Source of the DNA: Clostridiales bacterium
GTDB taxonomy: Bacteria; Bacillota; Clostridia; Oscillospirales; Oscillospiraceae
Direction: 5' to 3'
Assembly: GCA_004556755.1 (NCBI GenBank)
Contig: SFFW01000014.1
Location: forward strand, 1-53,797
Length of the DNA stretch: 53,797 nt
Shown in pieces: positions 40,421-47,593 of the stretch; the first letter of the stretch is position 1, and every line of letters begins with the position of its first letter. Made by a program: the position numbers and the translations under genes. The notes beneath the pieces are model-generated. The model did no database searches. It saw nothing but the letters and a program-made list of their open reading frames with translations, and was not told the DNA's origin.

Positions 40421-40483
40421 AGCTTACATCCTCCAACACATGATCCCTTTATTCTATGCGTCGGAGATCGAAGCTGTCATAGT

Positions 40484-41002
40484 TCAGTACAAAAGACGCA
40501 CGCACAGCGCCGAGAACACGAACACGGCAAGGTCTGCGCACAGCGCAGCCGGTATCGCCCAGCGGGTCTTTTTGACCCCCGCTGCGCCGAAGTACACCGC
40601 AATGACGTAGAAGGTCGTCTCGCTTGAGCCGAGCATCACGGCGGCGGTGCGCCCGACGAGGGAGTCGGCTCCGCTCGATGCGATAAGCTCTGCCCCGACT
40701 GCGGTGGCTGCACCGCCGCTTATCGGGCGCAGCAGCGCAAGCACGCCAAGCTCCGGCGGTATGCCGAGCAGCGACAGCACGGGCGACAGAGCCTCGGCTA
40801 TGGCGTTCAGTGCGCCGGAGGCTCTGAGCATATATATCGCCGGAAACAGTACGGCGAGCGAGGGCAGCATTTCGCACAGCGTTTTCAGTCCGTCGGCGGC
40901 GCCCTGCGTGAGCGCCGGAAAGACGTCGGTCTTTCGCACGACGGCGCAGATGCCGACCGCCGCAAGAATGAGCGGTACGATGAGGTCGCAGACGAGCTTC
41001 AT
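40484..41002 (-). CDS. spmB: Spore maturation protein SpmB
   Basis: Membrane protein of 172 residues needed with SpmA for spore core dehydration. Recognisable stretches are CDLIVPLILAAVGICAVVRKTDVFPALTQGAADGLKT, the pair LLRPISGGAATAVGAELIASSGADS and MLGSSETTFYVIAVYFGAAGVKKTRWAIPAALCADL. Its fold is nucleoside-recognition (Gate) type. The ATG at 41002 overlaps the spmA stop by four bases (ATGA), so the pair is translationally coupled. A longer frame to 41428 runs inside spmA and is not used. Confidence 0.93.
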   Translation of the reverse strand: MKLVCDLIVPLILAAVGICAVVRKTDVFPALTQGAADGLKTLCEMLPSLAVLFPAIYMLRASGALNAIAEALSPVLSLLGIPPELGVLALLRPISGGAATAVGAELIASSGADSLVGRTAAVMLGSSETTFYVIAVYFGAAGVKKTRWAIPAALCADLAVFVFSALCVRLLY

Positions 41003-41574
41003 TTTTTGAGCCTCGAAAACATCGCCGCTGCGCAAAGCCCGCACACTACGGAGAGCGTGGAGCTTATCCACACCGAGGGCAGGATGTCGAACGGCGTTTG
41101 ACTTCCGCAGGAGGCACGGATCGCCGCAACCGTCGTCGGCACGAGCTGGATCGAGGCGGTGTTCAGCACGACGAGCCTGCACAGCTCGTCCGAGGCGTTG
41201 CCGCCGGAGAGCTTCGACATCCCCTTTGCCGCCCGTATGCCCATCGGCGTTGCCGCATTGCCGAGACCGAGGAGGTTTGCGCTGACATTGGCCGCAAGCG
41301 GCTCCATGATCTCCTCCCTGACTGCGCTTTCGGGGAAAAGCCGTTTGAGCGGTGGTCGCAGTATGCGTCCCAAAGCGGCGGAAAGCCCGCAGCGCTTCAT
41401 AAGCTCCATGACCCCGCACCAGAGGCAAATTGCGCCGCCGACGGAGATGCAGAACTCCAAAGACGCCTCCGCACCTTCAAGAGCGGCGTTTCCCAGCTCG
41501 GAAGCCGTTCCGTTTGCACAGGCGAAGAAAATGGAAATTACTACCATGCTTGTCCAAATTGCACCCATTAACAC
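40999..41574 (-). CDS. spmA: Spore maturation protein SpmA
   Basis: Membrane partner of SpmB, about 191 residues. Family-like stretches are ANGTASELGNAALEGAEASLEFCISVGGAICLWCGVMELMKRCGLS and NVSANLLGLGNAATPMGIRAAKGM, followed by LVVLNTASIQLVPTTVAAIRASCG. The GTG at 41574 lies eight bases after a complete AAGGAGG and is the best start; GTG 41583 touches the site and ATG 41568 is too far. The upstream AATACAAT resembles a sporulation-type -10 box, but no -35 box is convincing. Confidence 0.92.
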   Translation of the reverse strand: MLMGAIWTSMVVISIFFACANGTASELGNAALEGAEASLEFCISVGGAICLWCGVMELMKRCGLSAALGRILRPPLKRLFPESAVREEIMEPLAANVSANLLGLGNAATPMGIRAAKGMSKLSGGNASDELCRLVVLNTASIQLVPTTVAAIRASCGSQTPFDILPSVWISSTLSVVCGLCAAAMFSRLKK

Positions 41575-41687
41575 GGCAAACACCTCCTTAATGTTTGTAT
41601 ATTGTATTCATTTAAGTGCAATTTTTATGATTGTTTTTTGCCATGTTTTTTGGACAAGAAATATTTCTGCAATTTTTGCGATTTTTG

Positions 41688-41715
41688 TTGACATTACGAT
41701 TTGTTTTGTTATAAT
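41688..41715 (+). promoter_or_regulatory. Consensus promoter of the AbrB-type gene
   Basis: TTGACA (41688-41693) and TATAAT (41710-41715) are 16 bases apart in very AT-rich DNA. Confidence 0.85.
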
Positions 41716-41762
41716 AGTAACGTGAATTCTGTTAGAATATGCTAATCATAGGAGGAATTACA

Positions 41763-42008
41763 ATGAAGTCCACCGGAATTGTTAGAAAAGTTGACGAGCT
41801 GGGGCGTATCGTTCTGCCAATCGAGCTTCGCCGCACCCTGGATATCGCCGAAAGAGATGCTCTTGAAATATTTGTTGAAGGCGACAATATTATTCTGCAC
41901 AAGTATCAGCCTGCCTGCATATTCTGTGACAACAGCCGCAATATAATCAACTACAAGGGCAAGAACATCTGCCCCGACTGCATCAAGAAGCTCAAGGGTC
42001 TTATCTGA
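41763..42008 (+). CDS. AbrB/SpoVT-type transition-state regulator with C-terminal zinc-ribbon-like tail
   Basis: DNA-binding protein of 81 residues. The swapped-hairpin AbrB domain is textbook: MKSTGIVRKVDELGRIVLP then IELRRTLDIAERDALEIFVEGDNIILHKY. The C-terminal part has two Cys pairs (Cys52/Cys55 and Cys70/Cys73), a likely zinc ribbon; I know this form from clostridial AbrB proteins. It should control stationary-phase and sporulation genes as a tetramer. GGAGG lies seven bases before ATG 41763. A very strong promoter suggests high expression. Confidence 0.93.
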   Translation: MKSTGIVRKVDELGRIVLPIELRRTLDIAERDALEIFVEGDNIILHKYQPACIFCDNSRNIINYKGKNICPDCIKKLKGLI

Positions 42009-42030
42009 TCCTTGTTCCCGTAAGCGGTAT

Positions 42031-42083
42031 AAAAAGAGCCAAAGGGAGAGATTCCGTGTAGAATTCTCCCTTTGGCTCTTTTT
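42031..42083 (+). terminator. Terminator after the AbrB-type gene
   Basis: AAAAAGAGCCAAAGGGAGA pairs with 42065-42083, ending in TTTTT. Confidence 0.92.
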
Positions 42084-42085
42084 AT

Positions 42086-42124
42086 AAAATTGCACATAGG
42101 CTTGGCCTATGTGCAATTTTTATT
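42086..42124. terminator. Second terminator, for the flavorubredoxin gene
   Basis: AAAATTGCACATAGGC pairs exactly with 42105-42120 around TTG. It borders the stop codon of the convergent minus-strand gene. Confidence 0.85.
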
Positions 42125-44113
42125 TCACTGTACTGCGGGTTCGAAGTCTTCGGGACCGTGGTGGCACAGGGGACAGGTGTAGTCCTTCGGAAGCTCACCC
42201 TCGCAAGGCTCAAAGTGACCGCATATCTTGCAGACGTAGCCCTTTACAGGTTCCTTCTTTTCGGGAACGACGTGTTCGAAATCTTCGGGACCGTGCTTGC
42301 ACAGCGGACACACGAAGCCGTCGGGCAGCTCGCCCTCGTGGAAGTAGCCGCAGACCTTGCAGACGTAGCCCTCACGCTGCTCCGGCGCCGGGTTCTTCTT
42401 GGGCTTGATGTGCGCATGGTAGTAAGCATAGGTGCAGCTCTTTGCGTTGGAAAGCACCTTTGCCTCGACCACGTTTGCGATGAAGAGCATCTGCGTTTCG
42501 AGGTCACGGCAGTCGATGACCTCACAGGACAGGACGGCGTTCGTGTATTCGGGGACGTAGCGTATGCCGTTTTCGGTGCGGCTGTCATAGCCGACGTCTG
42601 CAAACTTGTCAACGTCTCTGCCGGATTGGAAGCCGAAGTGCTTAAATACGTCGTAGGGTGCGTCCTCGGTGAGGATGGAGAGGTTGAACTTGCCGGACTT
42701 CATTATCATGTCGCAGGTGTTGTTCTTCTTGATAACGGAGATGGTGAGCTTCTTCGGGTCGCCCGCTGCGACCTGACCTGCGGTGTTTATGATGCAGCCG
42801 TAGTCGACGCCGTCGGTGCGGGTGGTGAGGATCTCAACGCCGTAGCTGAACTTTGTAAATACATCGTTATCGACCTCGCTTGCGGTCTTTGCACTCTCGG
42901 TGACCTTGACTTCGGGGCGAACATCGGCGGCGATGGCGTCGGCAAGGGCGCAAAGCTCGGTAAGCTGCGGCTCCTTGATGTCGGACTTTATGGAGAAGGT
43001 CTCGCCGATAAACTCGGTGTTTTTAAGCTTTGAAAGCTGCTCACGCATGAGCTTGCCGGAGGTCGCTGCCCACGAGCCGTTTTCCAGAAGTGCGATCTTT
43101 CTGCCGCAGAGATTGTGGTTTACGATGTCCTGGATGAGGCTTTCCATCGTCACGAAAATGCCGGCGTTATATGTGGTGGAGGCAAACACGAGGTGGCTGT
43201 AACGGAAGGCATCGGACACGATGTAGCTTGCCGGAGTGACCGAGGTGTCGTACACCCGAACGGGGACCCCACGCTCTGCGAGCTTGCAGGCGAGGATGTT
43301 CACGGTGTTTTCGGTGTGACCGTAAACGGAGGCGTAGGCGATCATAACGCCCTTGACCTCGGGGGTGTAGGAGCTCCACTGAAGGTACTTTTCAAGGAAG
43401 TCGCCGAAGTGACTGCGCCAGACAAAGCCGTGCAGCGGGCAGACGTAGTTAAGCTCCAGCCCGGCAGCCTTTTTGAGCACCGCCTGCACCTGAGCGCCGT
43501 ACTTGCCGACGATGTTGGTGTAGTAGCGCCGTGCCTCGGAGAGGTAGTCGGAGAAGAAGTCCACCTCGTCGTTAAAGAGGTGACCGTTTAACGCTCCGAA
43601 GGTACCGAAGGCGTCGGCGGAGAACAGAATCTTGTCGGTGAGGTCGTAGGTCATCATGACCTCCGGCCAATGCACCATGGGCGCCATGACGAAGGTGAAG
43701 CTGTGCTTGCCGCTGGAGAAGGTGTCGCCCTCGGCGACGATGTGGTAGTTGAGAGAATCGGACAGCTCAAAGAACTGACCGAGCATGGTCTTGATCTTTG
43801 CGTTGCAAATGATGGTGAGGTCGGGGTATCTGAGCGTCAGCTCCTCGACCGTTGCGGCGTGATCCGGCTCCATGTGCGAGATCACAAGGTAGTCAAGTCC
43901 TCTGCCGCCAAGCGTGTGCGCAATGTTCTCGAAAAAGCTGCGGCTCACCGCCTTATCGACGGTGTCGAACAGGACGGTCTTTTCGTCCAGAAGCAGGTAT
44001 GAGTTGTAGGAAACGCCGTCGGGAACGCCGTAAACGCCTTCAAAGCAGGCAAGCCGCCTGTCGTCGGCACCCACCCATGTGAGGTCGTCGGTAACTTTTC
44101 TCGTGCAATACAT
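42125..44113 (-). CDS. Flavodiiron protein with flavin reductase domain and two rubredoxin domains
   Basis: Oxygen and/or nitric oxide reductase protecting an anaerobe, 662 residues. Residues 1-250 are the beta-lactamase-fold diiron domain with all six ligands visible: His80, Glu82, Asp84, His148, Asp167, His228. Residues 255-395 are flavodoxin (YASVYGHTENT). Residues about 420-570 are a flavin-reductase-like domain (YGCIINTAGQVAAGDPKKLTISVIKKNNTCDMI). Two rubredoxin domains end the chain (about 582-624 and 625-662), each with two CxxC knuckles (CKVC/CPLC and CKIC/CPLC). AAGGAGG precedes the ATG. A dyad near -40 and a divergent Crp/Fnr gene suggest activation by that regulator. Confidence 0.94.
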   Translation of the reverse strand: MYCTRKVTDDLTWVGADDRRLACFEGVYGVPDGVSYNSYLLLDEKTVLFDTVDKAVSRSFFENIAHTLGGRGLDYLVISHMEPDHAATVEELTLRYPDLTIICNAKIKTMLGQFFELSDSLNYHIVAEGDTFSSGKHSFTFVMAPMVHWPEVMMTYDLTDKILFSADAFGTFGALNGHLFNDEVDFFSDYLSEARRYYTNIVGKYGAQVQAVLKKAAGLELNYVCPLHGFVWRSHFGDFLEKYLQWSSYTPEVKGVMIAYASVYGHTENTVNILACKLAERGVPVRVYDTSVTPASYIVSDAFRYSHLVFASTTYNAGIFVTMESLIQDIVNHNLCGRKIALLENGSWAATSGKLMREQLSKLKNTEFIGETFSIKSDIKEPQLTELCALADAIAADVRPEVKVTESAKTASEVDNDVFTKFSYGVEILTTRTDGVDYGCIINTAGQVAAGDPKKLTISVIKKNNTCDMIMKSGKFNLSILTEDAPYDVFKHFGFQSGRDVDKFADVGYDSRTENGIRYVPEYTNAVLSCEVIDCRDLETQMLFIANVVEAKVLSNAKSCTYAYYHAHIKPKKNPAPEQREGYVCKVCGYFHEGELPDGFVCPLCKHGPEDFEHVVPEKKEPVKGYVCKICGHFEPCEGELPKDYTCPLCHHGPEDFEPAVQ

Positions 44114-44147
44114 GGTAAAGCCTCCTTTTAAACACTTTAAGACTTAT

Positions 44148-44187
44148 ATTATCACACTTTTGGCAAAATAGTTGTAGCAAATACAAC
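44148..44187 (-). promoter_or_regulatory. Crp/Fnr-type dyad and promoter of the flavorubredoxin gene
   Basis: The dyad GTTGTA-GCAAA-TACAAC lies at 44171-44187. On the minus strand a -10 TGATAAT (44148-44154) follows, placing the dyad centre about 38-41 bases before the expected transcription start, as for a class II activator. It also lies before the divergent Crp/Fnr gene. Confidence 0.6.
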
Positions 44188-44224
44188 AAAAATGTGCTAA
44201 TATCAAATCATGGGAGGCGATTTC

Positions 44225-44866
44225 ATGGAACTTAGAAACGTAGAGCTGTTTAAGGACATAACGAACGACAGCATTGATGCGATGATCCGCTGCTTTAAGC
44301 CCGAGGAACGCAGCTTCCGCAAGGGCGACACGATACTCGTCTACGAAACGGAGCTTAAAAATCTCTGCGTGCTCCTCAGCGGCAAGGCGCACCTTTACTG
44401 CGTCGATTCCGACGGCGAGTACACCCTGCTCGAAAACTACCGTCCGAACGACATCTTCGGCGAGGTTTTCGCTCTGCCGTACAGCGGCTTGGGCTACGTC
44501 GTGGAGGCGGACGCCGACTGCCGGGTGATGTTTATAAAAATGACCTGCATCTACGGCAGATGCCCCAACGCCTGTGAGCATCACACGAAGCTCAACAGCA
44601 ATCTGTTCAAGCTCACGGCGAAGAAGGCGCAGATGCTTGCGCTGCGCATAAACATGATAAGTAAAAAGACCGTGCGTCAGAAGCTTATGAGCTACTTTGA
44701 ATATATGCAGGAAAAATACGGCAACAGCTTCGAGACCGAGCTTTCGCTGTCGGGGCTTGCCAACTACCTTTGCATTGACCGCACGAGCCTTATGCGTGAG
44801 CTGCGCATGATGAAGGACGAGGGGATCATAGATTCAAAGGGCAGAAGCATCACCATACTTGCCTAA
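44225..44866 (+). CDS. Crp/Fnr-family transcriptional regulator, divergent from flavorubredoxin
   Basis: Regulator of 213 residues: N-terminal cyclic-nucleotide-type barrel (LFKDITNDSIDAMIRCFKPEERSFRKGDTIL, IFGEVFAL) and a C-terminal helix-turn-helix (LSGLANYLCIDRTSLMRELRMMKDEGII). The cAMP-binding Arg is absent. A cysteine-rich stretch CIYGRCPNACEHH (near residue 104-116) could bind a metal, heme or Fe-S cluster. GGGAGG precedes ATG 44225. Its position suggests it senses O2, NO or redox state and controls the flavorubredoxin gene; this is an inference from context. Confidence 0.9.
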   Translation: MELRNVELFKDITNDSIDAMIRCFKPEERSFRKGDTILVYETELKNLCVLLSGKAHLYCVDSDGEYTLLENYRPNDIFGEVFALPYSGLGYVVEADADCRVMFIKMTCIYGRCPNACEHHTKLNSNLFKLTAKKAQMLALRINMISKKTVRQKLMSYFEYMQEKYGNSFETELSLSGLANYLCIDRTSLMRELRMMKDEGIIDSKGRSITILA

Positions 44867-45028
44867 AAACTTCGACATTTTGAACAAATTTAAAAATTTG
44901 TTTCATGCATTATAACAAAAAAACTCCTTTTTGTTTATTTACTGACAAAATGTGTTGCGAAATTATTAACGATGGTTTATACTAATTTGCGTCAGATGTA
45001 CAGATAATAACATAAGGAGGACAAAATA
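44867..45028 (+). promoter_or_regulatory. AT-rich leader and promoter of the coiled-coil protein gene
   Basis: TTGCGA (44955-44960) and TATACT (44978-44983) are 17 bases apart. Before them lies an AT-only dyad (about 44882-44903, ACAAATTT arms) that may end the regulator transcript. A lone TTCGACA at 44871 resembles an 0A box but is single. Confidence 0.6.
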
Positions 45029-46333
45029 ATGGTAAAAAAGGTATTCAGCATCGTTCTGATCCTGGCCTGCCTGTTCATGCTTGTTGCGGGAGCCTTCGGC
45101 ATTAAGGACATCCTGCAGGAAAAGAGCGACGGCGAAAAGAACAAGGCCGAAACCCTCGAAAAGCTGGACACGCTCAAGGCGGGCGTTGCCGAGCTGGAGA
45201 AAAACAGAGCGGCATACGAAGAAGGACTCAAGGCTTACGAGGACGGTACTGCCGAGTATGAGCAGGGGCAGAAGGACCTCGAAGCGGGCGAGGCTGATTA
45301 CGAAGCAGGCAAGATCAAGATAGCAAACGGCAAGATCGCACTCGCTGCCGGACAGAAGGAATATGACACGAGCCTTGCACAGTATAACTACACTGTGAAC
45401 AACAGGGATGCGGTCATCGACCAGAAGACCGAGGAGTACATCAAGGCTAACCCCGCAGTCGTCAACGGACTCATTGAGAAGAACCTTGACGCCGGCGTCG
45501 AGACTGCCGTAAAGCAGCAGTCCGAGGCAATGGTCCAGCAGGAGCTTGCCAAGTTCAAGGAGGCAAATCCCGAAGTCGCAAAGGACGAAGCGAAGATGAA
45601 GGCAGTCGAGGCTCAGATCAGAGCGAGCGTCGAGGCGCAGCACGATGCGATAAAGGCGGGCGTCATGGCGAACGACGAAGCAATGGCAAAGATCCGTGCC
45701 GGCGTTGAGGCACAGGTCAAGGCGGGCATCCGTGAGCAGGTCGCAGCACAGGTCGACGCAGGAATTGCGGACGCAAAGGTAAAGCTTGCGGCAGGCAAGG
45801 CAAAGCTCGACAAGTCCAAGGCGGAGCTTCGTGCGGGCGAGGCGGCTCTTGCGGCGGCTGAAAAGCAGCTTGCAGAGGGCAAGGATAAGCTCAGCGCAGC
45901 GGAAGATCAGCTTGCCGACGGCAAGACTCAGCTTGAAACCTTTGAAGCGGGTCAGAAGCAGATCGACGCAGGCTACGCAACGCTCATGGAAAACGAGAAG
46001 ATAGCAGCCAAGGTCGAAAACGGCATGGACGCTCTCGACGCAGGCTATGCCGTCGTTGATGAGGAGAGCGAGATCACCACCGCCGACCTCGTCGGCAGAG
46101 CGGTCTACATCGGACTCGGTATGCTCGGCGCACTGTTCGGACTTATCGCAGCCTTCGTTAAGCTGCCCAAGTGCAAGGTCTTCGGCGCAATTGCACTGGT
46201 GCTTGCGGTTGCGGGCAACGTCGTCGGACTCATCCGCACCTACTCCGAGCAGCAGCTTCCCATGATCGCACTGATCGTGCTTGCGGTCGCAGCGATCCTG
46301 TTCTTCTTCACCAGAGGCAAGGCGGAAGCATAA
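45029..46333 (+). CDS. Membrane protein with long coiled-coil, unknown function
   Basis: Protein of 434 residues. A single helix at the N-terminus (FSIVLILACLFMLVAGAFGI) is followed by about 310 residues of charged helix with Gly-spaced repeats (EEGLKAYEDGTAEYEQGQKDLEAGEADYEAGKIKIANGK, and later AAGKAKLDKSKAELRAGEAALAAAEKQLAEGKDKL). Three membrane helices end the chain (from about 352). The GxxxL/YxxG pattern resembles the long loops of YhgE/Pip and MacB/FtsX-like permease proteins, but no family is certain. AAGGAGG and a promoter are present, and a terminator follows, so it is a single-gene unit. Confidence 0.8.
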   Translation: MVKKVFSIVLILACLFMLVAGAFGIKDILQEKSDGEKNKAETLEKLDTLKAGVAELEKNRAAYEEGLKAYEDGTAEYEQGQKDLEAGEADYEAGKIKIANGKIALAAGQKEYDTSLAQYNYTVNNRDAVIDQKTEEYIKANPAVVNGLIEKNLDAGVETAVKQQSEAMVQQELAKFKEANPEVAKDEAKMKAVEAQIRASVEAQHDAIKAGVMANDEAMAKIRAGVEAQVKAGIREQVAAQVDAGIADAKVKLAAGKAKLDKSKAELRAGEAALAAAEKQLAEGKDKLSAAEDQLADGKTQLETFEAGQKQIDAGYATLMENEKIAAKVENGMDALDAGYAVVDEESEITTADLVGRAVYIGLGMLGALFGLIAAFVKLPKCKVFGAIALVLAVAGNVVGLIRTYSEQQLPMIALIVLAVAAILFFFTRGKAEA

Positions 46334-46347
46334 GCTCAACATTTTAT

Positions 46348-46379
46348 AAAAAAGACTTCCCGCGAGGGAAGTCTTTTTT
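46348..46379 (+). terminator. Terminator with AAGACTTCCC stem (copy 1)
   Basis: AAAAAAGACTTCCC and its complement around GCGA. The same stem with another loop occurs at 49451-49483. Confidence 0.92.
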
Positions 46380-46629
46380 CTGCCCCCAAAGATGCTTAAA
46401 AGTTTTTAAGCAACCTGCCCAAAAACAAACACTTACCCTTATGCGATTTAAACAAAATTCAAAAAATGACAAGATATTTGCCTTGTTAAGTATCAAAAGT
46501 TGCGGAGAAGTTTTCAAAGTTTGATAATCTATAGACAAAGAGATGCTTCCGCACAAATATTTTTGGAATATGTACCGATCACTGCGGCACATAATTCCGT
46601 GGGAGAAAAAATTTGGTGGAGTGATAAAT
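46380..46629. other. AT-rich leader of the second Crp/Fnr gene
   Basis: About 250 bases with an AT-rich dyad GCTTAAAA-GT-TTTTAAGC near 46394-46411 and no clear promoter. The open frame that begins at 46543 has no ribosome binding site and is not used. Confidence 0.45.
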
Positions 46630-47298
46630 ATGAAGCACGGCATAGCCGACTGCGTTTCCTTTTGGGAAAGTCTCGGAGAGAAGCACAGGACCTTGCTTGA
46701 GAGCAACACGATCTTCCGAACGTATCGGCAGGGGGAGAATGTTATTTTTAAGACCGTCAAAAAGGACGGAATAATCTTTGTCCTCGGCGGGGCGCTGAGG
46801 GTATATCTTGCGTCGGACACCGGACGTGAGGTGACGCTATTTCAGCTCAACGAGGGAGACGCCTTCAGTATCATGACCGTCGACAACGCAAAGGAGACGG
46901 ACGTTGTTCCGTCGCTGCAGGCGCTTTCGCCGACAAGCCTTGCGTATTTGCAGCGCTGCGATATGGCGCCGGTCGCATACGAGGAGCCGCTGTTTGCGAA
47001 GTTCGTTTATGAGACATGTGCAAAGACTGCTCAGGAGATACTGAACAACATTTCATTCTGCATCTTCAACAGCGTCAGAAGCTGCATCGCAAGAGAGCTT
47101 GTCATAAAGGATGCGCTCGGCGGCGGCTACGGAACGATAAGCGTTACGCACGAGGAGATAGCAAACAACCTCGGCACGACACGGGTCGTCGTGAGCCGTG
47201 AGATCGACAGACTGCGTGACGAGGGGCTCCTCAAAACGGGGAGAGGCAGGATATACATTCTTGACAGAAAAGGACTTGAGGACTTAAGCAAAATATAG
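46630..47298 (+). CDS. Crp/Fnr-family transcriptional regulator upstream of oleate hydratase
   Basis: Regulator of 222 residues. The N-terminal cupin-like barrel is degenerate (ENVIFKTVKKDGIIFVLGGALRVYLASDTGREVTLFQLNEGDAFSI), and the C-terminal winged helix is clear (ISVTHEEIANNLGTTRVVVSREIDRLRDEGLLKTGRGRIYILD). Several cysteines (RCDMAPV, ETCAKT, SFCIFNSVRSC) could sense redox state. GGAG lies eight bases before ATG 46630. It is the first gene of a likely three-gene unit with a ferredoxin and oleate hydratase between twin terminators. Confidence 0.9.
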   Translation: MKHGIADCVSFWESLGEKHRTLLESNTIFRTYRQGENVIFKTVKKDGIIFVLGGALRVYLASDTGREVTLFQLNEGDAFSIMTVDNAKETDVVPSLQALSPTSLAYLQRCDMAPVAYEEPLFAKFVYETCAKTAQEILNNISFCIFNSVRSCIARELVIKDALGGGYGTISVTHEEIANNLGTTRVVVSREIDRLRDEGLLKTGRGRIYILDRKGLEDLSKI

Positions 47299-47362
47299 AA
47301 TATTGAAAATTCACTGCGAATGTGGGAGCTGCGGCGGTGAAGATTGCCGGAAGGACAACACT

Positions 47363-47536
47363 GTGGAACAATACTTTATCAGCACAAAATGCGTCGGCTG
47401 CGGGGGCTGCCGATCAAGATGCCCCGTAAAATGCATCGACGCTGCGAAAAAGCCGATGGTTATAGAGCAGGAAAAATGTACGCACTGCGGTGCATGCTAT
47501 TTTGCCTGCCCGATAAGAGCCATTGTGAAACGCTGA
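47363..47536 (+). CDS. Two-cluster 4Fe-4S ferredoxin
   Basis: Protein of 57 residues with two 4Fe-4S motifs: CVGCGGCRSRCPVKC and CTHCGACYFACP. GTG at 47363 with AAGGA seven bases upstream is preferred. The frame also reads back to a TTG at 47303 without a ribosome site; that version would add a Cys-rich HCECGSCGGEDC stretch. It lies between the Crp/Fnr regulator and oleate hydratase. Its redox partner is not known, but it could supply electrons to keep the hydratase flavin reduced. Confidence 0.82.
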   Translation: MEQYFISTKCVGCGGCRSRCPVKCIDAAKKPMVIEQEKCTHCGACYFACPIRAIVKR

Positions 47537-47593
47537 GAGGATCCGTAATTTGCTGCACAACGTGCGGAAAAAATAAAATTAGGAGGAACCACA

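Noticed and set aside
40999..41428. N-terminal extension of spmB to 41428
   Set aside because: It would run inside spmA. The ATG at 41002 with the ATGA overlap gives the normal SpmB length.
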